Shown: piece after piece, positions 8,785 through 17,843 of the stretch | Numbering within the stretch: the stretch's first letter is position 1 | How the letters are laid out: every line of letters starts with the position of its first letter | NCBI GenBank assembly: GCA_002708305.1 | Contig: PANE01000029.1 | Location: forward strand, 48,307 to 90,502 | Direction: 5' to 3' | DNA: 42,196 nucleotides | Origin: Rhodospirillaceae bacterium | GTDB lineage: Bacteria > Pseudomonadota > Alphaproteobacteria > Thalassobaculales > Thalassobaculaceae | Notes under the pieces: model-generated | Told to the model about the DNA's origin: nothing | Database searches by the model: none | The model's input: the letters and a program-made list of their open reading frames with translations, nothing else | Program-made: the position numbers and the translations under genes

Positions 8785-8800
8785 AATATTTGTATATTGT

Positions 8801-9745
8801 TTATAGTAAAGTCGATCCAATTTGTATTGGATTTCCTCGTATAAAATCTGATACACCCATAGCGCTTTTCCCTGGTTGTTGGATCGCAGTTATTTTTAAA
8901 ACTCCAATCCCGCACGCTACAGAGAAATCGCCAGTAAGAATTTTTCCTGGATCCTGAGTATGCTGCAGAGTGTTCAACACCGATGCTTCATGAATTTTGA
9001 TTCTTTCGCCGTTCATTAGACACCAAGCACCTGGCCATGGATTAAGTGCTCTGACTATGCGTTCTAGTTCTTCCGCAGACTTTGACCAAACGAGGTGACC
9101 ATCTTCTTTTGATAATTTTTTCGCATACACGGCATTGCGGTCGTTTTGATAGGTAGGTTCGATCTTTCCATCTGCAAAGTCGATCAGGGTAGGGCTAATT
9201 AACTTGGCTCCGATGGATGCTAATGAGTCATGCAAAGAAGCGCCTGTAGTATCATCGTCTAGGATTATTGTTTCAGATTTTAAGATTGGGCCTGTATCCA
9301 GCCCTTTCTCCATTAACATTATACAAACCCCGCTCTCACCATCGCCGGCCATGATTGCACGTTGGATAGGGGCAGCACCTCGCCAACGCGGAAGAATCGA
9401 GGCGTGTATATTGAGGCAACCGAGTTTTGGAATTTGTAAAATTTTTTGTGGTAAAATAAGTCCATACGCTGCTACTACTAATGCGTCTAAATCTAGGGCT
9501 AATAGCATTTCTTCTGACTCTTGAGTTTTTAGCGATCCAGGAGTTCGCACCAAAATACCGTGCTCTTCTGCAAAATTATGCACAGGCGTCTTCTGTAAAT
9601 TCTTTCCTCTGCCCCCAGGCCTTGGTGGTTGAGTATAAACGACGCAAATATTATGATTTGCATTGATCAACGATGCTAGGGCGGGCACTGAGAAATCAGG
9701 TGATCCCATATAGCCTAATCGAAGTTGGGATGGTTTATTATTCAT
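8801..9745 (-). CDS. fmt: Methionyl-tRNA formyltransferase
   Basis: Fmt formylates the initiator methionyl-tRNA with 10-formyl-tetrahydrofolate. The 314-residue product has the GSPDFSVPAL N-terminal motif, the GRGKNLQKTPV loop, the catalytic block NIHASILPRWRGAAPIQ and the DTGPIL segment, then a C-terminal OB-like domain. Two starts are possible. A TTG at 9769 directly follows the def stop and has AAAGAA upstream. The ATG at 9745 gives the usual family N terminus, but AAAAGGA touches it very closely. I favour 9745 on family length without certainty. It is downstream of def in the classic def-fmt operon. Confidence 0.94.
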   Translation of the reverse strand: MNNKPSQLRLGYMGSPDFSVPALASLINANHNICVVYTQPPRPGGRGKNLQKTPVHNFAEEHGILVRTPGSLKTQESEEMLLALDLDALVVAAYGLILPQKILQIPKLGCLNIHASILPRWRGAAPIQRAIMAGDGESGVCIMLMEKGLDTGPILKSETIILDDDTTGASLHDSLASIGAKLISPTLIDFADGKIEPTYQNDRNAVYAKKLSKEDGHLVWSKSAEELERIVRALNPWPGAWCLMNGERIKIHEASVLNTLQHTQDPGKILTGDFSVACGIGVLKITAIQQPGKSAMGVSDFIRGNPIQIGSTLL

Positions 9746-9772
9746 TCCTTTTAATTTTCTTTTTTCCAAGGC

Positions 9773-10282
9773 TCAACGTTCTTTCTTCGCCTTTACCATC
9801 TTTTTTAAGATCATGTTCCGTTTAAGTGATGAAAGGTGGTCAACAAAAAGAATGCCATTTATATGGTCAATCTCATGCTGGATACAAACTGCTAAAAGAC
9901 CATCTGTATCAATTATTTGTTGGCAGCCATTTTCATCTATATACTTTACTCTAGCGGTTGCTGGTCGGCTGACATCTGCGTAATGACCGGGAAGTGATAA
10001 GCAGCCCTCTTCATTTGTAAGTTCGTCCATCGAAGATTTTATTAGTTCAGGGTTGACCATTTGATAAGGAGCGGCGGGTTCATTGGTCCGGGCACAGTCA
10101 ACCACTATGATCCTCTTTGTTATACCAACTTGAGGGGCAGCGAGGCCTACACCAGGTGCAGCGTACATCGTGTCGAGCATATCCTTCATAAGCTGTTTTT
10201 CCTCCTCGCCAATAAATGTGACATGGGCACATTTGGTCTTTAAAATTGGATCGGGGGCCCAAACAATAGGCAATGTGGTCAT
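9773..10282 (-). CDS. def: Peptide deformylase
   Basis: Peptide deformylase removes the N-formyl group from new proteins. The 169-residue protein shows the three family motifs in order: GVGLAAPQVG near residue 44, EGCLSLPG near 93 with the metal-binding cysteine, and HEIDHINGILFVDHL near 136 with the two metal-binding histidines and the catalytic glutamate. Length is normal. It is the first gene of the def-fmt operon and is divergent from rmuC, with 147 bases between. The ribosome site before the ATG at 10282 is weak. Confidence 0.96.
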   Translation of the reverse strand: MTTLPIVWAPDPILKTKCAHVTFIGEEEKQLMKDMLDTMYAAPGVGLAAPQVGITKRIIVVDCARTNEPAAPYQMVNPELIKSSMDELTNEEGCLSLPGHYADVSRPATARVKYIDENGCQQIIDTDGLLAVCIQHEIDHINGILFVDHLSSLKRNMILKKMVKAKKER

Positions 10283-10429
10283 CGTTTTTTACCAATCAAA
10301 AGCAAGGTATTCTCCGTAAGGGATGATTTTGAATTCGTCAAGGTTCTGGCAACTGTGGCGTACTGGACGATTAACGAAACACAATATATTGTATCTGCTC
10401 CTATAACTCTTCGATATGGAGTTGCGATC

Positions 10430-11629
10430 ATGGATCCACTTCTATTCACTGTTTGTGCTTTATTACTTTTATCTGGTGGTTTTATCATTTACCTCACGGT
10501 TAGCCAACGTGGGGGACCGAATAAAGTAATAGAAGAGTTGGCAAACAATAGCCGAAATACAAATGAAACTGCGGCAAAATTAGTTGAATCACAGTCAGAG
10601 TTAACTGGTCGCCTTGCCCAAATTTCAGAAAGCCAAGTTGCGCACCAATCGAAAATTACAGAATTAATGCAAGCACAAGAAAAAGAAGTTACAAAAAAAG
10701 TTGAGGAACGTTTAACCGAAATGATGAAGCATTTTGGAGATGGGATGGAAAAATCTCGCCTCACCCAGCAAACTACCATGGGTGAGCTCAAAGAGCGTTT
10801 GGTACTCATTGATGCAGCGCAGAAAAATATCGAGGAATTATCAAGCCAAGTTGTCAGTCTCCAGGATATTTTATCAAACAAACAGGCCCGTGGCGCTTTT
10901 GGTGAAATACAGCTGGCTGATCTTGTTAGATCTATTATGCCTCCAAGTGCCTATTCTTTTCAGGCAACTATTGGCGGCAATAAGCGGGTAGATTGTTTGC
11001 TGACATTGCCAAATCCACCGGGTGCTATAGCCATAGACGCAAAATTCCCGTTGGAAAGTTATCGTGCTGTGGTAAATGCTAAGGACGAAAATGATCGTAT
11101 AGTAGCGCGTAAAACTCTAGCTGGTGACGTCTTAAAACATGTCCGCGATATCTCTGAGAAGTATATTGTTCCCGGCGAAACCGCGGAGTCCGCGCTCATG
11201 TTCTTGCCATCAGAAGCAGTCTATGCGGAATTGCATGCCAATTTAGCTGATGTTATAGAGAAATCTTGGAGAGCTAAAGTCTGGATAGTTTCTCCCACTA
11301 CACTAATGGCAACACTTAATACCATACGCGCAGTTTTAAAGGATGCTCAAATGCGAGAGCAAGCCCATGTAATTCAAAGAGAAGTTTCGCTGATGTTAAC
11401 AGATGTTGAACGTCTTGATTCTCGTGTTGGAAAACTGGAAACGCATTTTAGGCAGGCAGAGGATGATATTAGACAGATCAGAGTATCGGCAGATAAGCTT
11501 ACGAAACGCGGCGGGAGAATTGAAGAAATAGAAGTTGGAGACAAAAAATTGGAAGAACAAGAGACAGTCGATTCAGTGAGTGAAACAGGTCAACCGGTAA
11601 TAGATATTCGAACTGCAGTAAAAACTTAG
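10430..11629 (+). CDS. rmuC: RmuC-family DNA recombination protein
   Basis: RmuC proteins limit inversions and other rearrangements at repeats; their exact enzymatic activity is unclear. The 399-residue product has an N-terminal hydrophobic segment (about 3-24) that probably anchors it in the membrane, a long polar coiled-coil-like stretch (about 28-130), and the conserved nuclease-like RmuC core with GAFGEIQL near 158, IAIDAKFPLESY near 201, FLPSEAVYAEL near 258 and WIVSPTTLMATLNT near 284. The ATG at 10430 follows GGAG with nine-base spacing, so the longer open frame from 10355 is not needed. def lies divergently upstream, as often seen in alphaproteobacteria. Confidence 0.93.
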   Translation: MDPLLFTVCALLLLSGGFIIYLTVSQRGGPNKVIEELANNSRNTNETAAKLVESQSELTGRLAQISESQVAHQSKITELMQAQEKEVTKKVEERLTEMMKHFGDGMEKSRLTQQTTMGELKERLVLIDAAQKNIEELSSQVVSLQDILSNKQARGAFGEIQLADLVRSIMPPSAYSFQATIGGNKRVDCLLTLPNPPGAIAIDAKFPLESYRAVVNAKDENDRIVARKTLAGDVLKHVRDISEKYIVPGETAESALMFLPSEAVYAELHANLADVIEKSWRAKVWIVSPTTLMATLNTIRAVLKDAQMREQAHVIQREVSLMLTDVERLDSRVGKLETHFRQAEDDIRQIRVSADKLTKRGGRIEEIEVGDKKLEEQETVDSVSETGQPVIDIRTAVKT

Positions 11630-11808
11630 TTATCAGAGCTAATGCAATTTCTCTTTTATCATAAGACAATATATCTTGTTTTGTATGAGAAAACTCAAAG
11701 TTTCATCATATCTCTGGAGTTATTAAGTAATTTATCAATTAATGATAATCACAAATATTCCTGATTGGATCTCTGCTAGTTTAAGATGATTGTTCAACAA
11801 TTTTACTC

Positions 11809-13128
11809 TCAGTTAAATAACCCACCCGTTCGATGCTCAGCATAAAGTATTCGACCACCTAATATGACGGCCTCAGTTATGAATGCGGCGATTAAAGCTA
11901 AAACTCCGACGACAGCTCCATTCGCGTTTGAAAGTGAAAGAGCTATAGCGCCGATTAGGCAGACTGCAAATAATCGCGCGGTTGACGCAACTGCAATGGC
12001 TGTAGTTTTTCGGCTAGCAAGTAGCTGTCCCCTTGCATAAGCGGCTGCTGTCATGCTTACTGCTAAGATAGGCGTTAATAAGAGAGCCGGCGCGATATAG
12101 TTCATCATAGAAGGCGGTAAACCCATAATGTCGTCCAATGCATAATCGCGTATTATGTCATTTTGCAATGCGCACATTACTAGGCTGAATATGACTGCTA
12201 GGTGTATGGCAAATTTTCCAATTATGATTGCATCAGCACTGTTACGGGTTAGTGTTTGAACTGCTTGTGTTAAATTTCTTAATGGTCCAAGAAGAACTCG
12301 TATCATTGCGTCTAAAACACCAAAGGCGGCGATGGCAAGTTCGGGGTGCACCAAGCGCCCTAAGAAAAAGCTCGCTGTAAATGCAACACCGCTTTCTGCC
12401 GTTTGCATCAGTATTACGGGCCACCCAAAACGCCACAACTCCTTATATTTTGGCACTGGTTCGCTATTGATTGGTAAGCTTAGGTAATATTTGTAAGCTG
12501 CAATTACAGCGTATAAGCTTTCAATTGCGATACATGCTGTTAATGCCAACATGCCGACAAGAGCACCACTGGTGTTGCCTTGTAATATTGTCAAAATACC
12601 AAATAGACCAATCAGACGAATTACTGTTCCTAATGTGACGAGTGTGGTACGCCGGTTAAGCATTAACAAAGCGTAAGCGAGGGAGCGAAAAAATACACAT
12701 GGGACTATGAGGGTTGAGACGAGTACACATATTTGCGCCTCCTTAGCCACAGTTTCGCTAGTGCCAAAAGTTGAGACAAAAAAAGTAATCCCAAACGGTG
12801 TCAACGCGATTAGAGCCCAAAACCAGCCTACGAGGAGAAATGTTTGTGTGCTAAAAATAAACAAACGGAGTACAGAAGCTCTGTCACGGATGTAAGAAAT
12901 TGCCACAAACTGACAAGCCCATACCGGACTACCCAAAGTGGCATGCAAATAAAATGCAATACTATAAGCAGCCAGAATAGGCTCTGGATCTGGCATTCGT
13001 GCAAGAAAAGCGGAGATAATAGCATGAGATAGCATATGTAATTCAGCCATAAATATTAATGGCGTAAAGAACCGATATGACTCCCCAATTGTAACTGTTG
13101 GGTGACTATCGACAGCCTTATTTCTCAA
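11809..13128 (-). CDS. ANKH/MATE-like polytopic membrane protein (MOP superfamily)
   Basis: This is a 439-residue, very hydrophobic protein with about twelve predicted membrane segments and two similar halves, as in MATE and other MOP-superfamily transporters. The N-terminal part has an LARMPDPEPILAAY segment followed by a membrane helix containing SPVWACQF. From memory this pattern resembles bacterial relatives of the ANKH (progressive ankylosis) pyrophosphate/citrate exporter. The substrate is unknown. The only usable start before the first membrane segment is TTG at 13128, which has AAAGGT eight to nine bases upstream. The gene converges with rmuC across 179 bases without an obvious terminator and diverges from the MmgE/PrpD operon. 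The transporter call is sound; the ANKH subfamily is tentative. Confidence 0.65.
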   Translation of the reverse strand: MRNKAVDSHPTVTIGESYRFFTPLIFMAELHMLSHAIISAFLARMPDPEPILAAYSIAFYLHATLGSPVWACQFVAISYIRDRASVLRLFIFSTQTFLLVGWFWALIALTPFGITFFVSTFGTSETVAKEAQICVLVSTLIVPCVFFRSLAYALLMLNRRTTLVTLGTVIRLIGLFGILTILQGNTSGALVGMLALTACIAIESLYAVIAAYKYYLSLPINSEPVPKYKELWRFGWPVILMQTAESGVAFTASFFLGRLVHPELAIAAFGVLDAMIRVLLGPLRNLTQAVQTLTRNSADAIIIGKFAIHLAVIFSLVMCALQNDIIRDYALDDIMGLPPSMMNYIAPALLLTPILAVSMTAAAYARGQLLASRKTTAIAVASTARLFAVCLIGAIALSLSNANGAVVGVLALIAAFITEAVILGGRILYAEHRTGGLFN

Positions 13129-13451
13129 TTTTTATACCTTTGGATCTAGTCATAACAAAGACGCCGTATAATGAATAAAAATAGAACTTTATTTAGTCGC
13201 GATTGATATTAGCGCTTCAGATCGGCTTGAATTATGTCTGAAGAATTTACAACCAATACTGTAGCAGGATATTGATGAGACTCTAAAAGTAAACCAGTGA
13301 CTACAGTACCTCCAAGAATCTTGATCATAGTCACGATTAATGATTAGGTCTTTAAATATAGTGTAAATGAAAAACTTCTGTTAATTGACCTTGGCGTATC
13401 AACATCTTAAATTATGTATAAGGTTGGTTGACTTTCGTGGGAGGGTGGTTG
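13129..13451. promoter_or_regulatory. Divergent intergenic region with candidate promoter for the MmgE/PrpD operon
   Basis: This roughly 320-base stretch separates the ANKH-like gene from the MmgE/PrpD operon and holds no gene. A candidate sigma70-type promoter on the plus strand reads TTGACC at 13385-13390, a 17-base spacer, and TAAATT at 13408-13413. Transcription would start near 13420, and the ATG follows at 13452 with GGGAGGG as ribosome site. The -35 matches consensus at five of six bases and the -10 at four. No operator was recognised. Confidence 0.38.
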
Positions 13452-14858
13452 ATGTCTGAAACTAAACAACTTGCAGAATTTGTAGCGAATTTATCCTATG
13501 ATGATTTGCCCGGTGAGGTAGTGGAAAGAATAAAATTTCTAATTATGGATACTGTTGGTATCTCTATTCGTGCGATGCATGATTCTGAATCGACACCTAG
13601 TCTTTTGGCTGCTAGTTACGCTATGGGATATCTTGGTGGCCAAAGTAGAGTGATTGGTACTCCCAATAAATATACACCTGCTGGTGCCGCTATGATTAAT
13701 GGGACATTGGCACATAGTTTAGACTTTGATGATACGCACGCAGCTGGATCAATCCATGCTAGCGCCCCAATAATACCTGCTGCTTTGGCTGCGGCTGAGA
13801 TGGTGGGCGCTGATGGAAAAAAAGTAATCACCGCTATAGCCGCAGGATATGAAGTTCAAATACGGCTTAGTTTATCCCTTAACCCCTCAGACCACTATCA
13901 ACGTGGTTACCATCCATCAGCGACATGTGGGACATTTGGAGCTGCCGCTGCCGCTGGGTTTATTTTTGGTTTAAGCGCCAAGCATATTGCTAGCGCTTTT
14001 GGTATTGCTGAATGTCAAACTTCTGGATCGATGAGATTTTTAGCGGATGGGGCATGGACAAAAAGATTCCAGGTTGGCTATTCAGGCCATAATGGTTTGG
14101 TCGCTGCGACTCTAGCTAAAGAGGGCTTTGTGGGTCCAATGGGTTCTATTGAGGGTAAAGATGGTTTCCTTCAATCTTATGCTCCAAACCCAGATATAGC
14201 GCGGGCAGCAGCAGATCTTGGTCGTGTTTGGGAGACTATGAATATAGCAGTCAAACCCTACCCATCGTGCAGATACAGTCACTCTGCTATGGGAGCCATA
14301 GCCTCAATGCGGACTGAACATAGAATCGCATTTGAGGAGGTTGAAAAAGTTGAGGTAGGATTGCCTCATACGGGATGGCGGATAATAGGCGAGCCAGATG
14401 AGAGTAAAAGGAGGCCAACTGGGGCTGTTGATGGACAGTTTTCAATGCCGTTTTGTGGTGCAGTAGTTTTGCGTGAAGGTACCATGGGGTGGGACGACTA
14501 TTCTAAACACCTTAATGACAATGAAACGTTGGCACTCGCGGCAAAATTTAGCACGGTGACTGATGCTTGGGCCGAATCCGAATATCCAAATAATATGGCC
14601 GGTATTGTTAGAATAAAGACATCTAGAGGTACTTTTGAAGATCGCGTAACCATCCCAAAAGGAGAGCCTGACAATTTTATGACTGATACTGAGGCACGTG
14701 CTAAATTTGACGATTTGGTGGGGCCATATTTAAGCGAAAATCAACGGAACAGGCTAGTAAAAGAGCTTTCGACTATTGATATTGCTGCTTCAGTAGGGCT
14801 GATGTTAGATTTGACCTGTTCAGACGACCAAGCATTTCGTATGGCAGGAGAGGATTGA
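13452..14858 (+). CDS. MmgE/PrpD family protein
   Basis: This family includes 2-methylcitrate dehydratase, cis-aconitate decarboxylase and other enzymes acting on small tricarboxylates or dicarboxylates in the cytoplasm. The 468-residue product has the family landmarks: the N-terminal LAEFVANLSYDDLP segment, LAHSLDFDDTHAAGSIHASAPIIPAALA near 90-115, and KPYPSCRYSHSAMGAI near 275. GGGAGGG precedes the ATG at 13452 at good spacing; the open frame extends to a GTG at 13428 without need. It is followed after nine bases by a MaoC-type hydratase and then an acyl-CoA dehydrogenase. It therefore looks like part of a carboxylic-acid degradation operon, but the substrate cannot be assigned. Confidence 0.85.
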   Translation: MSETKQLAEFVANLSYDDLPGEVVERIKFLIMDTVGISIRAMHDSESTPSLLAASYAMGYLGGQSRVIGTPNKYTPAGAAMINGTLAHSLDFDDTHAAGSIHASAPIIPAALAAAEMVGADGKKVITAIAAGYEVQIRLSLSLNPSDHYQRGYHPSATCGTFGAAAAAGFIFGLSAKHIASAFGIAECQTSGSMRFLADGAWTKRFQVGYSGHNGLVAATLAKEGFVGPMGSIEGKDGFLQSYAPNPDIARAAADLGRVWETMNIAVKPYPSCRYSHSAMGAIASMRTEHRIAFEEVEKVEVGLPHTGWRIIGEPDESKRRPTGAVDGQFSMPFCGAVVLREGTMGWDDYSKHLNDNETLALAAKFSTVTDAWAESEYPNNMAGIVRIKTSRGTFEDRVTIPKGEPDNFMTDTEARAKFDDLVGPYLSENQRNRLVKELSTIDIAASVGLMLDLTCSDDQAFRMAGED

Positions 14859-14867
14859 GGATAAAAG

Positions 14868-15386
14868 ATGGTGTATGGAAGTGCTTTTGTTTCTGATAAA
14901 ACGGGTAAAAGGCGTTACAGAGAAGATATAGGTCGTAATTTTGAGGATTTTGTTAAAGGTGATATCTATGAGCATCGGCCTGGTCGGACTATAAGTGAGG
15001 CAGATAACACTTGGTTCACTCTGCTAACCATGAATACACATCCACTTCATTTTGATAAAGAATACGTAAAAGATAGCGAATTTGGGCAGATTTTAGTAAA
15101 TTCTTGTCTTACGCTGTCGATCGTTGCTGGTATGAGCGTGAGCGATGTTAGTCAGAAGGCTATTGCAAACTTGGGTTGGACAGATATCAAGTTGCCAGCA
15201 CCTGTATTTATCGGAGATACAATTTATGCTGAGTCAGAGGTGCTCGATAAGAGGGAGTCTAACTCTAGGCCAACGCAAGGTATAGTTTCTATCCGAACGA
15301 GGGGAACCAAGGCTGACGGTAAGGTGTTTATGACGTTTGATCGGTCAATTTTAGTCGCAAAACAAGGGCACGGTATAGACAAATAA
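14868..15386 (+). CDS. MaoC-like (R)-hydratase/dehydratase
   Basis: The 172-residue protein is a single hot-dog-fold MaoC-type enoyl-CoA hydratase. The hydratase signature ISEADNTWFTLLTMNTHPLHFD near 45-66 contains the Asp/Asn and His expected at the active site, and PVFIGDTIYAESEV near 110-125 is the second conserved block. Relatives beside acyl-CoA dehydrogenases and CoA-transferases act on branched or dicarboxylic C4-C5 acyl-CoAs such as mesaconyl-CoA. GAGGAT gives a good ribosome site before the ATG at 14868. Nine bases separate it from the MmgE/PrpD gene and 47 from the dehydrogenase start, so one operon is likely. Confidence 0.85.
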   Translation: MVYGSAFVSDKTGKRRYREDIGRNFEDFVKGDIYEHRPGRTISEADNTWFTLLTMNTHPLHFDKEYVKDSEFGQILVNSCLTLSIVAGMSVSDVSQKAIANLGWTDIKLPAPVFIGDTIYAESEVLDKRESNSRPTQGIVSIRTRGTKADGKVFMTFDRSILVAKQGHGIDK

Positions 15387-15433
15387 AGGTTGGCTAATTT
15401 AACAAAATTTTTTGATTGAGAGAAATAAAGAAA

Positions 15434-16609
15434 ATGGCATTAGCGGAAGATTTTACTATAGAGGAAAAAGAAGAACAGGAGCGAATGGTTCTTGAAAGTG
15501 TAGACAGATTTCTTGAGCGAGATGTAGAACCTTTTGCCCATGAATTAGAGGCTGACGATACATATCCTCAGGAAATTGTTGAGAAAATGATTGATATGGG
15601 ACTTTTTGGGGCAACTATAGGTACTGAATATGGCGGTCTCGGCTTGTCAGTCTCAACATATGCAAAAATCGTAGAGCGCGTGTCAACAGTGTGGATGTCT
15701 GTTTCAGGAATTTTTAATTCTCATCTTATAATGGCTGCCGCAGTTGAACGCTCGGGAACCGAGGAGCAGAAAGCAAAATGGTTGCCAAGATTTGCATCTG
15801 GAGAATTGCGAGGCGGGATAGCGTTGACTGAGCCAGATGCAGGCACGGATTTGCAGGGGATTCGGACAAGAGCTGATAAATCAGGTAATGGTTATGCGCT
15901 AAACGGAGCTAAGACCTGGATTAGTAACGCGGTAGAGGGCGGAGTCTTAGCTATTCTCGCTAAAACAAATCCTGAAGCAGAACCAAGGCATAAAGGAATG
16001 AGCCTTTTTCTTGTTGAGAAAAGTTCGGAGTTTAAGGTAGATAAACGAATGAAAAAGCTTGGTTACAAGGGGATCGATTCGGGCGAGTTCGTTATGGAAG
16101 ACTTGTTTGTCCCAGGCGAAAATTTGATAGGGGGCACAGAAGGCCGTGGCCTCCAGCAAATATTAGGTGGGTTGGAACTTGGCAGAATAAATGTAGCTGC
16201 CCGTGGTGTTGGGATAGCCAAGGCTTGTTTATTAAAATCAGTTGAGTATTCTCAGCTCCGAAAAACCTTTGGAAAACCAATTTCTGAGCACCAATCTATA
16301 CAAATAAAATTAGCTGATATGGCGACCCAAGTGGAATCTGCTCGACTGCTTACGGAACAGGCTGCACTTGCGTATGATATGGGCGAACGTTGTGATATGG
16401 AGGCGGGAATGGCTAAGTTAGTGGCGAGCGAAGCAGCTCTTTCTAATAGTCTTGAAGCTATGCGGATTCACGGCGCCTATGGCTATTCAAAGGAATTTGA
16501 TATTGAGCGTTATTATCGGGATGCTCCATTATTAGCCATTGGGGAAGGTACTAACGAGTTACAGAAACTTATCATAGCAAAGCAATTACTGGCGCGTTAT
16601 CCAGTTTAA
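15434..16609 (+). CDS. Acyl-CoA dehydrogenase
   Basis: This FAD enzyme introduces an alpha-beta double bond into an acyl-CoA and passes electrons to ETF. The 391-residue product has GGIALTEPDAGTDLQG near 128, a WISNA block near 164, the C-terminal Arg-rich FAD/dimer segment QLRKTFGKPISEHQSIQ near 277, and AIGEGTNELQK near 372, where the glutamate occupies the catalytic-base position of medium-chain relatives. All key residues are present. A TTG at 15416 is in frame, but the ATG at 15434 with AAAGAAA/GAGAG upstream is a more natural start. It is the third gene of the MmgE/PrpD-MaoC operon and would act just before the hydratase. Confidence 0.92.
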   Translation: MALAEDFTIEEKEEQERMVLESVDRFLERDVEPFAHELEADDTYPQEIVEKMIDMGLFGATIGTEYGGLGLSVSTYAKIVERVSTVWMSVSGIFNSHLIMAAAVERSGTEEQKAKWLPRFASGELRGGIALTEPDAGTDLQGIRTRADKSGNGYALNGAKTWISNAVEGGVLAILAKTNPEAEPRHKGMSLFLVEKSSEFKVDKRMKKLGYKGIDSGEFVMEDLFVPGENLIGGTEGRGLQQILGGLELGRINVAARGVGIAKACLLKSVEYSQLRKTFGKPISEHQSIQIKLADMATQVESARLLTEQAALAYDMGERCDMEAGMAKLVASEAALSNSLEAMRIHGAYGYSKEFDIERYYRDAPLLAIGEGTNELQKLIIAKQLLARYPV

Positions 16610-16701
16610 ATTTAGTTTTCATGATGGGCACTGTTATCTATGACAGATCAATACTTGTAAAATTAAGCGGTTTAATCAAAAAATTTGATAAAGAGCCAAG
16701 G

Positions 16702-17712
16702 CTATATGAGGTAGTCGGATATTTGAACCTCTTTTCCTATATTCGCATAATCTCCATCAGCACGTCTCCGCCTAAAATCTCCCCAATGAATATCATTATA
16801 AAGGTTTTTACCGTCATTATTGGTTAGAGGAGATACAACTGTTTCATAAGATGGATTAAAGAAGAAAGGTATCGAATAGCGGTCAGCTTGTTCCATGGCC
16901 ACAACTCTATGTATTGCTGCTTTATATTGTCCGTTTGACCATACTTGAACCATATCTCCTATATTGATAACGAGTGCATCTTTGATGGGTTCGATGGGTA
17001 ACCAAGAATCATCTTTAAAAACCTGTAAGCCTCCAATATCATCCTGACAAAGAATGGTGACTGCTCCCGAGTCTGTGTGATGATGCACGCCGAGGCCAGC
17101 ATCTTCTCGTTCCTCGTTTTCGAGATCAGACAGTGGGTCTTCTACAGGATAATAATTTAGGCGAAGAAAACTGGTGTGATTAGGACGGAAGCACCCGTCT
17201 AAGTGATTCTTATCTAATCCTAAACTTACACAAATAGCAGCCATTATTTTCAATGATAATATTTCGCATGTTTCAAAATGATCTTGCATCGTTCTTTGAA
17301 AAATGGGATGGGATTCTGGCCACGGTGTTACACCCAAAAAAGGATCTAACGGATCTAACACTGAAGGGTCGTTAGCTGGGCCAATATCAAAAATCTCTTT
17401 TTTATCTCTCTTAGTTTTAGTTAATTCGTGGTCAAAATAACCCCAAGGATTCTCGCTTGTACGATTTAAGGAGCGCTTTTGACCTTTAGGTAATGAAAAA
17501 AAGTTTTGAGTACTACTCCAGAGTTCTTTGATATTTTTCTCACTAATCCCATGATTAACGACTTGAAAAAATCCCCATTCCCTGCAAGCGTTTCCTATTT
17601 CTTTAGCCAGAAGTTCTGTCGTTTCCGTTTTTCTGAAATCTATAACAGGAATAGATTTACCAGATTGGATGGGGTCACAAACTTCAGAAAAGTCTGGATT
17701 AAGGGGCTTCAT
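16702..17712 (-). CDS. 2-oxoglutarate/Fe(II)-dependent oxygenase (isopenicillin-N-synthase-like)
   Basis: The 336-residue protein has the N-terminal DIOX_N-like part (PVIDFRKTETTELLAKEI; GFFQVVNHGIS near 53) and a C-terminal 2OG-Fe(II) core. The iron triad is the HTD segment near 209-211 plus the distal His in YKAAIHRVV, and the RYS motif in DRYSIPFFFNP binds 2-oxoglutarate. Family members hydroxylate, desaturate or cyclise small molecules. An in-frame GTG/ATG upstream at 17772 exists, but the ATG at 17712 begins a typical N terminus; its ribosome site is weak. It is divergent from hyuA, 131 bases away, and converges with the acyl-CoA dehydrogenase. A link to the hyuAB substrate is possible. 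Confidence 0.87.
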   Translation of the reverse strand: MKPLNPDFSEVCDPIQSGKSIPVIDFRKTETTELLAKEIGNACREWGFFQVVNHGISEKNIKELWSSTQNFFSLPKGQKRSLNRTSENPWGYFDHELTKTKRDKKEIFDIGPANDPSVLDPLDPFLGVTPWPESHPIFQRTMQDHFETCEILSLKIMAAICVSLGLDKNHLDGCFRPNHTSFLRLNYYPVEDPLSDLENEEREDAGLGVHHHTDSGAVTILCQDDIGGLQVFKDDSWLPIEPIKDALVINIGDMVQVWSNGQYKAAIHRVVAMEQADRYSIPFFFNPSYETVVSPLTNNDGKNLYNDIHWGDFRRRRADGDYANIGKEVQISDYLI

Positions 17713-17843
17713 TTTTATCACAACAATTACACCATAGTATTTTAAAATGATGGATCTTACGTGTATTGTCATATAGCTAATGATTGAATAAAAGCGAATT
17801 TTATATTCATCTTCAAGTTTTTTATTTTTATCTGGATTTTGTA

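Noticed and set aside
8772-8957. 61-codon plus-strand frame after moaE
   Set aside because: It lies antisense to the C-terminal coding region of fmt, whose own frame is well supported.
11630-11808. Search for a terminator between converging rmuC and the ANKH-like gene
   Set aside because: Only a weak partial repeat around an AATATATC-like core was found, with no stem plus T-run.
12707-13032. Open frames of about 60 codons opposite the ANKH-like gene
   Set aside because: They are antisense shadows with no ribosome site and no family features.
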